A stretch of 64,000 nucleotides of DNA. It comes from Cladopsammia gracilis (taxonomy: Eukaryota; Cnidaria; Anthozoa; Scleractinia; Dendrophylliidae). The stretch covers positions 121,001-185,000 of the forward strand of contig JAJGOT010000504.1 of assembly GCA_022457155.1 (NCBI GenBank), in the 5' to 3' direction. Shown here piece by piece: positions 49,773 through 61,879 of the stretch; positions within the stretch are counted from its first letter, which is position 1; every line of letters starts with the position of its first letter. The translations under genes were made by a program, and so were the position numbers. Below the pieces are notes generated by a model. It saw nothing but the letters and a program-made list of their open reading frames with translations. It had not been told where the DNA came from and did not search any database.

Positions 49773-51521
49773 TTAGTTCAGTGGCTTAAGTTTGTCAATC
49801 ACTCTTTTGTAGAGTCTTGCAAAACAGGCCTGAAATCTGTTCTCTTTCTTCTCTTCCTCTTGAGTTTCAATGGTTTTAACTGGTATAGCTGATATTTCTG
49901 TCCACTCATTTCTCTCTGAATCAAACACTTCAACTGTTAATGCTCGTATGATCTTGTCAGTGTATGTTTTGCCACCTAAAACATACAGCCTTCCTTCAAA
50001 GCACACCATACTTGCATAAGCTCGAGGTACCTTGAGGCTGGGCATCAGCTGCCACTCATTGGTGGTGGAATTGTAAACTTCACAGGAGCTGATTACATTG
50101 TGACCAGTGTTATATCCACCAGCTATGAAAACCTTGCCATTCATAGCAGCACCAAAAGCATCAAATCTTCCCTCATTTATACTTGCAACTTCTTCCCACT
50201 TGTTGTTGTTGGGATCAAATCTTGTTGTTGTTGACAGAGCACATGAAAAACTAACTCCGCCACTTATTACGTACAAGAATTGCTCATCAGTCACAACACA
50301 TGGGGAGTCTTGTATGAAGGGAGAGGAATTCATTTCATCCCAGTAGTTTGTTTCTGCATCATACCTGTAGATTCTTCCATTTTCCTGGAAATTAAAATAT
50401 GTTGCATACAGCTCACCCTTAAAAACTGTGTAACCAGTAAAGCGGGATGAAACTATACCCTTTTGCACTGCTCCCCAGGTGTTGCTCATAGGTATGTAGT
50501 ATTCTGTTGCCTTTGACTCACCCACCTGACATGTACCACAAATGTAAATGTTACTCTTGCACTGGGTTGGAGTGTGATTATCATGGTCAAGCATTGAGTC
50601 TGCAAGCCTGTACCACACATTTTGCATTGGAAAGTAACATAATGCTTTTCTGCCTCCACACACAAATATTCCATCTGTTTGTGTCTCCAGGCATTTCCTT
50701 GGTTGTTGATTAACCTTCTCGTCATTCGCATTCAGAGTTAATTTCAAGGCATTCAGGAAAAAGCCAAAGCCAACTTCAGTGTTTTTAGTGATGAGTTCTT
50801 CTTTTAAACATACATTTAACAGTGAGTCATGTGACAATGATGTCAGGCGGACTTGATGCAATAGTTGTGGGAAATCTCCTTCTCTTTCACCCTTGTTGTG
50901 AGACACCCACTTAACAATTCCCTTGAAAACTTCTTCCTCAGCATTCACAGTGATGTCATCACTAGACACCCACTCCATGACTTGCTTCACGTCAAGGTTC
51001 AGAAAATCCTGTGTTTCCATGACAACACTGAAATTTGAGTTGATCACTTCACAGGATTTTTCCTTTAGCTCCAAACATTGATACTTGTCAGCAAAATAAT
51101 AATTGAAGACACAGTTTTCAACTGACACGGTCTCCTTCAATAAATTAATCGCTAATTCTTTTAAGCTTGGCAAAAAAATATATTCCGCTGTTGCAATCAG
51201 ATCGTGGGCGCTTTCCTCCGTAACCAAAACATTTCCAGTGTAAATGTTCTTTAGCACGTCTTCCATGACAGATTCAGTAGCCTCTTCAAGCTCTATTCTG
51301 ATCAATTGTTCCTTACTTTCTCTCATGTCGCTTGACAGAAGAGTAAGAAAGAACGGGCTTGCTGCAGCAAGAACAGCTCTGTGAGCTTTGAATTCTTTAC
51401 CTTTCACTGTGATTCTCACATCGGAGAAGCTTTCGTTTCTTCTTAAGATATCAAGACGCTCGACAAGTTCTTCGCGATGTTTACAAGAATCTGTCGTCAT
51501 CGGCTGAGAGAGAGCATCCAT
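49773..51521 (-). CDS. BTB-BACK-kelch (KLHL-like) protein, copy D
   Basis: 582 aa from the Met at 51521 (MDALSQPMTT); an in-frame Met at 51566 would add 15 residues. BTB (SDVRITVKGKEFKAHRAVLA), BACK and kelch repeats are intact in a single exon. Unlike the other copies it reads ELAINLLKETVSVE at the BTB/BACK junction. It lies head-to-head with SLC33A1, 311 bp apart. Since copy C carries a dead SLC33A1 exon 1 and copy B a remnant of the same 5' region, copy D is the best candidate for the ancestral locus. Predicted Cullin-3 substrate adaptor. Confidence 0.88.
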   Translation of the reverse strand: MDALSQPMTTDSCKHREELVERLDILRRNESFSDVRITVKGKEFKAHRAVLAAASPFFLTLLSSDMRESKEQLIRIELEEATESVMEDVLKNIYTGNVLVTEESAHDLIATAEYIFLPSLKELAINLLKETVSVENCVFNYYFADKYQCLELKEKSCEVINSNFSVVMETQDFLNLDVKQVMEWVSSDDITVNAEEEVFKGIVKWVSHNKGEREGDFPQLLHQVRLTSLSHDSLLNVCLKEELITKNTEVGFGFFLNALKLTLNANDEKVNQQPRKCLETQTDGIFVCGGRKALCYFPMQNVWYRLADSMLDHDNHTPTQCKSNIYICGTCQVGESKATEYYIPMSNTWGAVQKGIVSSRFTGYTVFKGELYATYFNFQENGRIYRYDAETNYWDEMNSSPFIQDSPCVVTDEQFLYVISGGVSFSCALSTTTRFDPNNNKWEEVASINEGRFDAFGAAMNGKVFIAGGYNTGHNVISSCEVYNSTTNEWQLMPSLKVPRAYASMVCFEGRLYVLGGKTYTDKIIRALTVEVFDSERNEWTEISAIPVKTIETQEEEKKENRFQACFARLYKRVIDKLKPLN

Positions 51522-51832
51522 TTTCATGATTTTGTAGTTTTTTGCGAAAGGAATCTGCCCCGCCATTTTGAAAGCTTATAAGGCCCTGGGGAGGAGGGTT
51601 GACACCTGGCTTTCTGAGCCAGCTTTCCTTAGATTCAGTGGATGTTTTCATTGGCAGTGCATGCGTCATTTACGTTACGTTGAAACTGTGCAACACCTGT
51701 GATCTGTCGCCACGTTTCTTTAATATGTCACCGGCGTTTTGAATGTAAAATAGTTTGCTTTTCATTTCAAGAGAGTTCCCGAATCACTAAAGATGCGATA
51801 TTAATCAAGCAACTAACAGGGATATTTCCAGC
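51522..51832. promoter_or_regulatory. Bidirectional promoter region of kelch D and SLC33A1
   Basis: 311 bp separate the two start codons. The region is conserved in units B and C (GATGCGATATTAATCAAGCAACTAACAGGG is nearly invariant), in line with shared promoter function. No TATA box is obvious. Confidence 0.5.
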
Positions 51833-54800
51833 ATGATCACAAGATCGCGAGCCGGAGAGACGAGAAAAAACGAAGAGGTCCTTGGCAATCGACAAGATGA
51901 AGCAGACATCGTTGAGTTGACGACGAAACAAGCCATGGCGAACGGTCCCGACAAAGTCAATCTGATGGAGGAAAGCAAAATCAAAAGTGAACCAAAGCCA
52001 AATATAAAAAAAGACAGGGGAAATATAGCTCTTCTTGTATTTCTTTACATTCTGCAAGGAATTCCTTTAGGACTTGCCGGCGCTATGCCAATGTTGTTAC
52101 AGACACGGAAAATTGAATATAAAGACCAGGCTAAGTTTAGTCTGGTGTTCTGGCCGTTTAGTTTGAAGCTGTTATGGGCTCCCATCGTAGACACGGCTTA
52201 CTTCTCAAGATTTGGCCGAAGGAAGACTTGGCTTGTACCAGTACAGTACTTGATTGGGGTTTTCATGCTTGTTCTTTCAATGGTGAGTAAGCATTTTTTT
52301 AAAGAGGGAAAGGGGGGGGGGGGGGGGGGGAACTTCTTTGTGTGTTTACTTGTGTCTTGAGTGGTGTTGGGGTCGATTCGAAGTGAAGGAAGAAACAGTT
52401 GAACTGAAACTTGCTGGAATCGCTTCGAATCGACCCCAAAATCACTCAAGACACAAGTAAACACACAAAGAAGTTCAGGTGAGCCAGTTTTATTCAAATA
52501 TCCTTTATAATTTTACGCTCAAATTCGAAGTGAATTTTCCCCATACAAATCCTTATAATTTCGCTATTAAGCAACAGTTTACACGACGTTCAAACATCAC
52601 TTGAGCTTGGGGTACCTGTGGATACATGGGGTTATGTATATTGTATATAAAGTTGATCAGGAATATTGAAGTGACATTTTAAGGGGGAGAGGGTGAGGGA
52701 GTAATCTTACCATTTTACTCAAACTGAGGGTGCGTTCCTTTAGTCGAATCCAAACACGGATTTGTAGGATATGATTCTTCGGATTTGCAGTTTTCAAAGA
52801 AACGCCAAATCCAGAAAAAGATTTGTGTCATGTGACAGCAATAAAGAACACTAAGAGCATGAAGAATTTTTCACAGCTCGAGGTACAGGGTATGCTTGAC
52901 TGTTGTTGAGTAACTCATGGGTGACATACATTTAAAACAAAGCAATGGAAGGTATTAAACATTTGTAATAGAGTGCAAGACAACATGAACAATGGTAGAA
53001 AACAAAGAAAAAATCACCAGTATGCAACCCTCGTATATTAGCTGGTGTTAACAAATGCCACAATGGCGAGGAACGTTTTTATTTGCTCTAAACTACATGT
53101 AAAGGCTTTTTAAAAGAAAATTAAACAGTTGTATACCTTTCTTGGTCTTTGGGACAAAAATGGTGCTGCTTTGCACACGTCCAAGATATGTCATATACAT
53201 GTACAGTGTACATACATGTATGGTTAATACTGTAGAGTGTACATGTACCATATGAACTGCTAAACCCCACTGACCACCAGTACTTTTTTCAAATCCACTT
53301 CCAATGGAACTCAAAATGTCAGAGGTGACCAAAAGTACATGTAGCTGAGTGAGCAAGTTGTCATAAGCATTCAATTCAATATCAAAACAAGTTACATTTC
53401 ACTGCAACTATGTACAAATGTAGGTGAATACTTAACTGTATCAGTCAAAATAATGATTGTAAGTTCATGCCCTAAGAGTGATCAGCATCAAATTTCTCCT
53501 TGTAATACATGTATTAATGCCTTATCAATCAAAAAGGTCATGAGAATTAAGGACATGATCACACAAGATGAGTTCTCTTGATATCCAAACAATTTCTCAC
53601 CATTACTTCTGTTGGAAATATAAAGGACTAGAATTGAATTTTTACATGAGGCTGTAATAAGTCAAATAGGCACCAGTAACTTACTTTGGTAACTTACTTT
53701 TAGTTCTAGTTTGTTATTATTTATTCCTTGTACATACAATATATGTTTTCAGCACATTGAAGAATTGATGGGCGAAAACACAGAAGCAGCCCCAAGCATC
53801 TTGTTTTTAACTGCTATTTTCTTCTGCCTCAACTTCCTTGCCGCAACTCAAGACATTGCTGTAGATGGCTGGGCACTCACGATGCTGTCCAGAGAAAATG
53901 TTGGCTATGCATCAACATGCAATACTGTGGGTCAGACGGCAGGATATTTCATGGGGAATGTTGTGTTCCTGGCTCTTAGTTCCACTGATTTCAGCAACAG
54001 ATACCTTAGAACTCAGCCTCAGGCCACAGGAGTTGTGACTTTTTCAGGGTTTTTTTATTTTTGGGGAATTGTATTTCTGGTTACCACTACACTAGTTGGA
54101 TTATTTAAACGCGAAAAAACTGAGCAAGAACTTCATGGAGAAGAGTCTGTTGAAGGAATTGTAGATGGCTACAAAACCTTGGTGAAAATCATGCGCTGTC
54201 CCAGTATTTTGAAATTGATGGTTATCCTGCTCACTTTCAAGGTACATGTATATGTAATGTTAAATGGGTCCTGTTTAATCAACTTGTGTTTATTGAACCA
54301 GTTTTTGGAAAGGAAAAACATGATGAACATTATACTGGTATACCACATGTAGGTTTTCCATTTTATTTTCCTTCCAGTGGCCCCATCTAAAATTTCATGT
54401 ATTTGCTCACTTTTTTGGAAAATGTTAATACAAAAAAAAAATACATGTCAACTACTGGTAATCGTGATCCCCTGTCTCCCCTTCTTCTTCCACAAAAATC
54501 AATAAACCAGAGTTGTGATAATTATATGTTGTAGGTTAAAATTATTTTAGGTTAAAATTATTTCAAACGAGGTTAATTTTTATTTTGCTATGTCTGAGAT
54601 TATGCTAATGAATATGGGACAAAGGAAAATAAAAATTAACCTACTGTAGTTTGAAATAATTTTAACCTAAAATAATTTTAACCTACAATATATACATGGT
54701 CATGCAGGGTACAACTTCTACATACATGTACAGTACATGTACACAAATGTAAAATAATAGGTTAAAATTTACACAAAATTAATGTTGCATGTACATGTTT

Positions 54801-56324
54801 ATTTCAAGTACCAGTAAGTATTATGCACCAGTGTTTTGTGATCAAGGGAACTTTTGCACTCTCAGTAATGCGGACATAATATTATTATACAAAACATGGA
54901 CCCGGGTCCATGGACCACCCCTGTGGACCCAGTTCATGATCACCCCTGTGGACCCAGTCCATGACCACCCCTGTGGACCCAGTCCATGGACCACCCCTGT
55001 GGACCCAGTCCATGACCACCCCTGTGGACCCAGTCCATGGACCACCCGTGTGGACCCAGTCCATGGACCACCCGTGTGGACCCAGTCCATAACCACCCTT
55101 GTGGACCCAGTCCATGGACCACCCCTGTGGACCCAGTCCATGGACCACCCCTGTGGACCCAGTCCATGACCACCCCTGTGGGACCCAGTCCATGATCACC
55201 CCTGTGGACCCAGTCCATGACCACCCCTTTGGACCCAGTCCATGACCACCCCTGTGGACCTAGTCCATGATCACCCCTGTGGACGCAGTCTATGACCACC
55301 CCTGTGGACCCAGTCCATGGACCACCCCTGTGGACCCAGTCCATGACCACCCCTGTGGACCCAGTCCATGACCACCCCTGTGGACCCAGTCCATGACCAC
55401 CCCTGTGGACCCAGTCCATGACCACCCCTGTGGACCCAGTCCATGGACCACCCCTGTGGACCCAGTCCATGGACCACCCCTGTGGACCCAGTCCATGACC
55501 ACCCCTGTGGACCCAGTCCGTGACCACCCCTGTGGACCCAGTCCATGGACCACCCCTGTGGACCCAGTCCATGGACCACCCCTGTGGACCCAGTCCATGG
55601 ACCACCTGATGGACCACCCCTGATTTTTGTCAATTTTTAATTTTTTCCCCCGAATTTTTCTGTCATTATAAAAGATAGACTGGAGACGGGTATAAAGTTG
55701 CACAGTCTTAAATAAATATGGCATTCAACATCAATATTTAACTTCCTACTATCAAAATGAATGTAATTTGGAAAGCAGATGTTTTGAGCTTTAGCCCAAT
55801 GTCACTGCTTGAGATCATACAGTATCAGGTTATCTGATCCAGTTGTTTTCAACCACAGAAACAGGTCCAGTCACAACATTTATAGTTTAATATGTAAAAC
55901 GTTTTCAACACCACCCCACTCCTGATATAATTTTATGGTGTAAATATAAAGATTTGCACCTACATGTACACCACAGACAAGGGTTTGTATGGAGAACGTC
56001 ACAGGGTGGTCCATGGACTCAAGTCCATGTTTTGTATACGTACATGTACCAGGAATGCTCCATTTCAAAAGAGTAAAAACAGTCCTAACACTTGCTTTGT
56101 AAGCTTATATTATGTACGGTGTGCATATATATGTTGTAGTTCAAATTTTTCCTTGGTTTGAAAATTTTCAAACCAGTTTAATTTTTGTTTTCCTTTGTTT
56201 TAGATTCATTATCATAATCTGAGACAAAGGAAAACAAAAATCAACCTGGTTTAAAAAAATTTTAATCCAAAAAAAAATTGAACCACAACAATTACAAGAT
56301 TCAGCTACATATATATAATATATA

Positions 56325-56369
<45 letters not shown>

Positions 56370-59300
56370 AAATATATATATATAAATATATATATATAAA
56401 GTGTAGAACTGGATATTCGTAAAACAGTGCTCAATACATTAATGTAGAGCGAATAATAGTGACATGTACAGTATGTGGACGGATTCAAATTTTTCTTTGA
56501 TTTGAAAATTTTTAAACCAGTTTGATTTTTGTTTTCTTTGTCTCAGAAATTATGATAATTATTCTGAGACAAAGGAAAACACAAATTAAACTGGTTTGAA
56601 AATTTTCAAACCAAAATTTTCAATCCAAACGACTGTTTGGACCACAACATAGTGTTTTTAATTATGCCCTATTTAGCAGGGATGTAGATAATAGCCGGGA
56701 GCCGGGGAAATTACCCAGCTGTGAGCTTCATTTTTCCGGCTGTTAAAGCCTAGTGCAGCTTTAAAAGGACTACATTTTTCTATTTTTTACCCGTCTGTCA
56801 GTTCTATATTCCCGCCAGTTAAAAACTGAATCTACATCCCTGTTTAGTATGAAAATACAAGTTGGATTGATTGATTACAGTGTTACGTTTTGGGGACATT
56901 CATTTGAAAGGTGATAATTTTAAAAGAGTTTTTGAATTCTTCATCAAGAGGCATATGTCCTGATTGATAGCACCACCACCATGATTTGCTCACTTATTTA
57001 CTTTTTTTGTGCTTAGATTGGTTTTGCAGCTGCCGACTCAGTAACTGGACTCAAGCTGATTGAAGCAGGAGTTCCTAAAGAGAATCTTGCCCTTCTTGCG
57101 ATTCCTATGGTTCCAATTCAGATTTTATTGCCAGTCTACATAAGCAGATACACTGCAGGTAGGTGGTATTGCATTGAACAATATTATTGATATGCATGTA
57201 CATAATGTACATGGAGGTTTTATGGCCATATTTTAGGGCACTAAACTTAAAATCCAGAAATCTCAGGTTCGTGTCCTGCCCTAACACTCTGGGATTGTTT
57301 CTCATTACAGCTAAGTTCAACTTGGTATCCACTTTTTACACACTACATTTTTAAATAGCCATATTAATGGTCTGCCTTCTGCCTGATAGGATGCATAAAA
57401 GTGGAAAATTATGCAGCATTTTCAGGCTGATTGTGCAGCAAAGGAGGGCTTTTAAGATACACTAATTTAAGTCTGTTTTTCATTTAGGTGTACATGTACA
57501 TGTACCAGTATTATTATGGCATAGATGTTGACACAATGAGTTTATATTAAAGGTGTTGTTACCATGGTTACCTACATGTACATTAATTGTACCCATAGAG
57601 TGACGGTGATGATCTTTGTTTTGTACTCATCAATCTAGAAGCAGATATTTAAATGTACAGTGCAGGTCAGAGATAAGTGAGCCAAAGCAGACGCAAACCA
57701 TGCGCATGTGTAGCAAATCCATGCTGTTCAGATGCATCTAAATGCATGCATGTTGTGTGTACATTTTTCTTTGACCTGCACCAACAAAGCATTTGTACAT
57801 GTACATGTATGCTCGCATTGAGTGCCTTCGTTTACAAACATGTGTTTTTGCCACTGTAGGCCCTCGACCCTTAGACGTGTTTCTCAAGGCCATGCCATGC
57901 AGGTTGTTCATGGGTGTCATATTCATGCTGTGTGTTTGGTGGGCCAACATTGTACGTGGTCCTGGCCAGGAGTTTTACCCCATTTACTTTTATGCCATAA
58001 TATTATTAGTGTATGCAGTTCATCAGGTAATAATAATTGTCAATTTTACTTTCACTCAATAAAGACATTACACTGTAACTGTAAATAAAAAAAATGTTTA
58101 CACTAATGTTAATACTTGATTGCCAAGCTAATTATGTTGCAAGACAGATAGTGTTTTCAGAGAAATTAGACTGAGTTTAATCTAATTCAAGTGCTGTATT
58201 TTCATCCTTTTTTGTCATTTAAAGGTTTTTACATGAAGGTCGTTTGGTTTCTTTGGTTAAGAGGGCATTGAAGCAAAGAAAAATTAAGAGTTTGGAGGTG
58301 ACTGTACATTTGTACAAAATTCATTTCAAAAATAAAAATCTGCCAACATTATTATTACTTAATTGTTTTCATTTCCAAATGTTTTGTAGGATTGTTTTGA
58401 ATTGTCAACAAAGCAACAACATTGTTAGTAATGTCTTACAGTTGTAGTAATGTGTACATGTAGATGCCTGCACTTGGACAGTGTGAATCTAAAGCTCTGT
58501 TTTTAACAATGTCATTTTTTCCAGCTGTTTGTTGACCTTTGTTATTTGCCAATTCATTAACTTGGATTTCTCTTGTTTGCTTACTGCACAGGTGACATTA
58601 TATTGCATGTTTGTGGCCATCATGTCATTCCATGCTCGCATCAGTGACCCACGGGTTGGTGGTACATACTTAACACTTTTGAACACACTTACAAACCTGG
58701 GTGGCAACTGGTGCCAGACGCTGGCTCTCTGGCTTGTGGATGGACTCACTTGGTCAACCTGTTTGGGTGCATCTATACCAGGACTGCATTGTAGCGGCAA
58801 GATACATGCCAAGGTAACTTGTCTAGTCCTTTATACTTCACCAAAGTCCAGACAAACTGCATACATCTCAATCTGACATGACAGACAGTTAGACCAAGAA
58901 AATTAATGTTACAAACTTCATCTTAAGAAAGATGTGTGGTTCATCATGTCATGAGCGTGGGACAAAGAAAAGATCTGAGTCCCCGACAGGATTCAAACCT
59001 ATGACCTTTCCCTCACCAGTCAGATACTACCTGTAGGTTCATGTATGACAAGCGTCCTGCATACTGCTACATGTAGGATAAGCAATGTCAAAATTATCAT
59101 GTGACGTGATACTTCATTTTAATGTTTAGGGGAGTGGGCATGGTGCAATGGTGTGAGCTGTCACCTCATCAACATGGCCTGAGTTTGAATCCCAGAGGTG
59201 ACACCAGGATCCAGAAACATAAAATTTTGTCTAGCCTCATGTCAGTTTTTTCCTTCCCAAGAGCGTGAAGATAGTGCATTATTTTTCCTCCATCCCGCAC

Positions 59301-59948
59301 CTCAAGCTTTTGCGCACCGTTAACAACAAGTTCGTTCCCAGAATTTCAGAAGTGAACATTCAATTTATGGTCATCGATTCAATAAGAAGCACTCATTTAA
59401 CCAAGAATTAGTATTTAAAATTAAAATCATAAACATCTCCCTTAAATTGTATTATGCAGAACAACTAATCTGACAGTGGGATAAGTGAAGAGTGGGTGAA
59501 ACATGTATTCCCCACTGTAAGAAGTACTCAATAATCAATCAATCAATCAATCAGTCAATACCTTTTATACATGTAAGTGTCAGGCTGCATGAAATAGCAA
59601 TACGAATGATTTTCACCTTGAAGGCACTGGTGGTTCTAAATTTCCTGATACCTTCCACAACTTTCTAAGGTGGTCACCGGAACATACAAGTAATGTAGCC
59701 CCTTACGCCAAAATTGCCAAATCCGCCAGTGTGCAATATTTAGTTTCCTTTACAAGTTTATGTACTCAGTTATTTAATTTACTTTTCAGGACTGTGCTGA
59801 TGCTGGTGGTGTATGCCGAATATTGATTGATGGATACTATGTAGAGTCCATCATCTGTGTCGTGCTCGGTATTTTGTGGCTGCGGTGGAAAGGCCAGCAA
59901 ACAAGATCTCTACAAGATTTACCAGAATCTGTTTGGAGATATCAGTAA
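51833..59948 (+). CDS. SLC33A1: Acetyl-coenzyme A transporter 1, six exons
   Basis: Exons 51833-52282, 53753-54241, 57017-57158, 57860-58026, 58592-58813 and 59790-59948 join in phase with GT-AG borders to give 542 aa (human protein 549 aa). Exon 1 has a charged cytosolic N-terminus, then FLYILQGIPLGLAGAMPML and FSLVFWPFSLKLLWAPIVDT with FGRRKTWLVP, diagnostic for SLC33A1. Exon 2 has FLAATQDIAVDGWALTML, exon 3 IPMVPIQILLPVYISRY, exon 5 HARISDPRVGGTYLTLLNTL and exon 6 the final TM segment. The protein is a major-facilitator membrane protein importing acetyl-CoA into the ER/Golgi lumen for protein and ganglioside acetylation. No defects seen. Confidence 0.95.
52309..52478. repeat. G-run and long fold-back in SLC33A1 intron 1
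   Basis: A G-run at about 52312-52330, then arms of about 54 bp: GAACTTCTTTGTGTGTTTAC... pairs with ...GTAAACACACAAAGAAGTTC ending near 52478. A non-autonomous fold-back element. The rest of intron 1 (to 53752) holds no gene. Confidence 0.75.
54525..54695. repeat. Fold-back element 1 in SLC33A1 intron 2
   Basis: TTGTAGGTTAAAATTATTTTAGG... pairs with ...CCTAAAATAATTTTAACCTACAA over about 75 bp per arm, with an ATGTCTGAGATTATG-type centre. Confidence 0.75.
54889..56035. repeat. MITE carrying an expanded 25/26-bp minisatellite
   Basis: The left end ACAAAACATGGACCCGGGTC followed by CATGGACCACCCCTGTGG is present inverted at about 56000-56035 (CCATGTTTTGT). From about 54905 to 55620 lie roughly 25-30 tandem units CCATGACCACCCCTGTGGAC plus CCAGT, some with an extra G making TCCATGGA. 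The unit equals the element's own subterminal sequence. Long open frames across it are repeat artefacts. Confidence 0.85.
56130..56290. repeat. Fold-back element 2 in SLC33A1 intron 2
   Basis: GTTGTAGTTCAAATTTTTCC... pairs with ...AAAAATTGAACCACAAC; the centre carries CCTTTGT/ACAAAGG. Same family as 56470-56655 and related to 54525-54695. Confidence 0.7.
56300..56402. repeat. (TA)n microsatellite
   Basis: Near-pure TATATA array of about 90 bp next to fold-back element 2. Confidence 0.9.
56470..56655. repeat. Fold-back element 3 in SLC33A1 intron 2
   Basis: AAACCAGTTTGATTTTTGTT... pairs with ...AACACAAATTAAACTGGTTT; centre TCTCAGAAATTATGATAATTATTCTGAGA. Confidence 0.7.
57218..57320 (+). repeat. 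tRNA-like SINE fragment
   Basis: TCAGGTTCGTGTCCTGCC resembles a tRNA B box, in SLC33A1 intron 3. Fragmentary. Confidence 0.3.
58955..59060 (-). repeat. tRNA-like SINE fragment, reverse
   Basis: On the minus strand GGTCATAGGTTTGAATCCTG is a good tRNA B box. In SLC33A1 intron 5. Confidence 0.45.
59130..59240 (+). repeat. tRNA-derived SINE
   Basis: A-box-like TGGTGCAATGGTGTGAGC and B-box-like GAGTTTGAATCCCAG at tRNA-like spacing. In SLC33A1 intron 5. Confidence 0.5.
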
Positions 59949-60300
59949 AATGAGGTTTAATTAAACGTAAATATGGCCGTAAGTCAGCGAATTCACATAA
60001 TTCAACAATTTATGGTCATCGATTCAATAAGAAGTACTCATTTAACCAAGAATTAGTATTTAAAATTAAAATCATAAACATCTCCACTTAAATTGTATTA
60101 TGCAGAACGACCAATCTGACAGTGGGATAAGTGGAGAGTGGGTGAAACATGTATTCCACACTGTAAGAAGTACTCATTTAACCAAGAATTTGTATTTAAA
60201 ATTAAAATCATAAACATCTCCACTTAAATTTCACAATGCAGAACAACCATTCTGATAGTGGGATAAGTGAAGAGTGGGCGAAACATGTATTCCCCTCTGT
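59362..60300. repeat. Three direct copies of a 135-170-bp repeat flanking the last SLC33A1 exon
   Basis: AATTTATGGTCATCGATTCA...GAGTGGGTGAAACATGTATT copies start near 59362, 60007 and 60166 (the third lacks the first bases). The last SLC33A1 exon (59790-59948) lies between copies 1 and 2, so the 3' UTR probably contains this repeat. Confidence 0.75.
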
Positions 60301-61480
60301 TGACAGGGAATATTCCGAGAGTAAGCGACAGTCAAAGCTCTTCGAATGAATAAAGGGGTTAGTTTTTAAATAAAAGAAACTATGGTGGTATGTCGGTGGG
60401 GCGACTGTAATGAGGCCCAAAAGCTGACATTTCGAACACTAGCCCTTGTCAGAGTGAATCCGAAGGCTTACTGCTTGAAACTTCAGCTTTTGAATCTCGT
60501 TAACTCGTTTGATAAAACCAATGCATAGCATTGTATTGTATTATATGACCATAACAATAGTTTAACAATACATTCTAGAATGGCACAATACAGCACAATG
60601 TATTACAGTACAATGCTATGCATAAATTTGTCAGTATTGGACAAGTATGAAATATTTTCATGTAAAGTCTTCTAAGGGTATGGGAGTCGACGAGAGCACA
60701 CGAGAGCTCACCTGTAATCAAACGGGGGAAGAAGTTTCAATTCTCATCGATTCTTAAAAAAACGCTTTTTAACGCTCACAATAGTCAAAGAGGGTGGTTG
60801 AGAGTTTATTTTCATCAAGGAGACCTACATATCTTTAGAACTTAACTTTTAGTGAGCTAGTCTTCGTTAAAAATTATTATTCAATTTTTAGTACATTTAT
60901 TTAATGCGTATACGATAATAAATTCATACTATCATGGTGATTTTTTTCTTTAATTTTAATAGACCAGCATTATTTTATGAATCTCTGTTGATTTTAATCT
61001 AATTAAATTACTAGAACAGTTTGTAGTGTGACAAACATGCCTATAAATTAATATCGTTATTTAGCCCCTCTAATTTTGTTATATTTCTACGTGTATATTA
61101 GTAGGCGCTATATTTCTAGGCAAAAGTGAAGTTGGCCTTGAATGAATTAAAATAAGAGCATAACTTTATTTAACTGCGAAAGGTATTTGGCTTTGGTAAA
61201 ACTAATTGGAGACACTGAAATAGAAAGTATACCAAGTTAAAACCTTCTAATTTACATGTACAATAAAACTGGCTAAAATTTACAAGGTGAACTAAGACAG
61301 TTGTAGCTAGGGATTTGCAAGTATTAAAACGACTTAATTTATAGATACACTTACATTTTAAAACATTCCCCATTGACAGATCTTGTGTAATATATTCGTT
61401 TATTTATTTCTGGGAAGACATTTGCTCTTTAATACAGTGTGCTCTTTTTATTTTACGAGTTGAGTAGTATCAGAAAACGG
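60301..61480. other. Noncoding host DNA
   Basis: AT-rich sequence with short CAATGTATTACAGTACAATG-type repetition near 60525-60630. No gene or RNA recognised. Confidence 0.45.
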
Positions 61481-61617
61481 GTGTTTCTTGGTGTTGCGGA
61501 AGCCATTGTTGGTTAGCTTTTGTGTTGTGGTGTGGGTATTGTTCAGTGTCTTTTGAATTCTTTGTTTTACGTCATTTGGTGATCACACCATCCGCAACAC
61601 CAAGAAACTACCCAGAA
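61481..61617. repeat. Short TIR element
   Basis: GGGTGTTTCTTGGTGTTGCGGA and its inverted counterpart (TCCGCAACACCAAGAAACTACCC) bound about 135 bp. Confidence 0.6.
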
Positions 61618-61879
61618 AACGGACAAGTGAGTGCGGCGAGCGAGTTTGTTTTCTGATTAAGGTGATTCCATCGAAAAAGAAGTTGTAATGAAAATTTAAA
61701 ACTTTGCACAGATATTTATTACATCCAGTACATCAGAAAAATACAATAAAAAGACGGGGTCATTATGCCTGTTTTCAAGTTATAGCGCTAATTTTGCTAG
61801 CTTGTGAACGGGAATATTGAAAAATCCTAACCTTGAGCGAGAGGCAACTATTCTTTCCAGAAAGTAATTATCAGCAATA

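Noticed and set aside
54905..55620. Possible CRISPR-like array
   Set aside because: Units abut with no spacers, and the locus is a metazoan intron.
54789..55724. Long open frames on both strands rich in HGLGPQGW or DPVHDHPCG repeats
   Set aside because: They are translations of a 25/26-bp minisatellite in an intron. Frames stay open on both strands only because the unit lacks stops.
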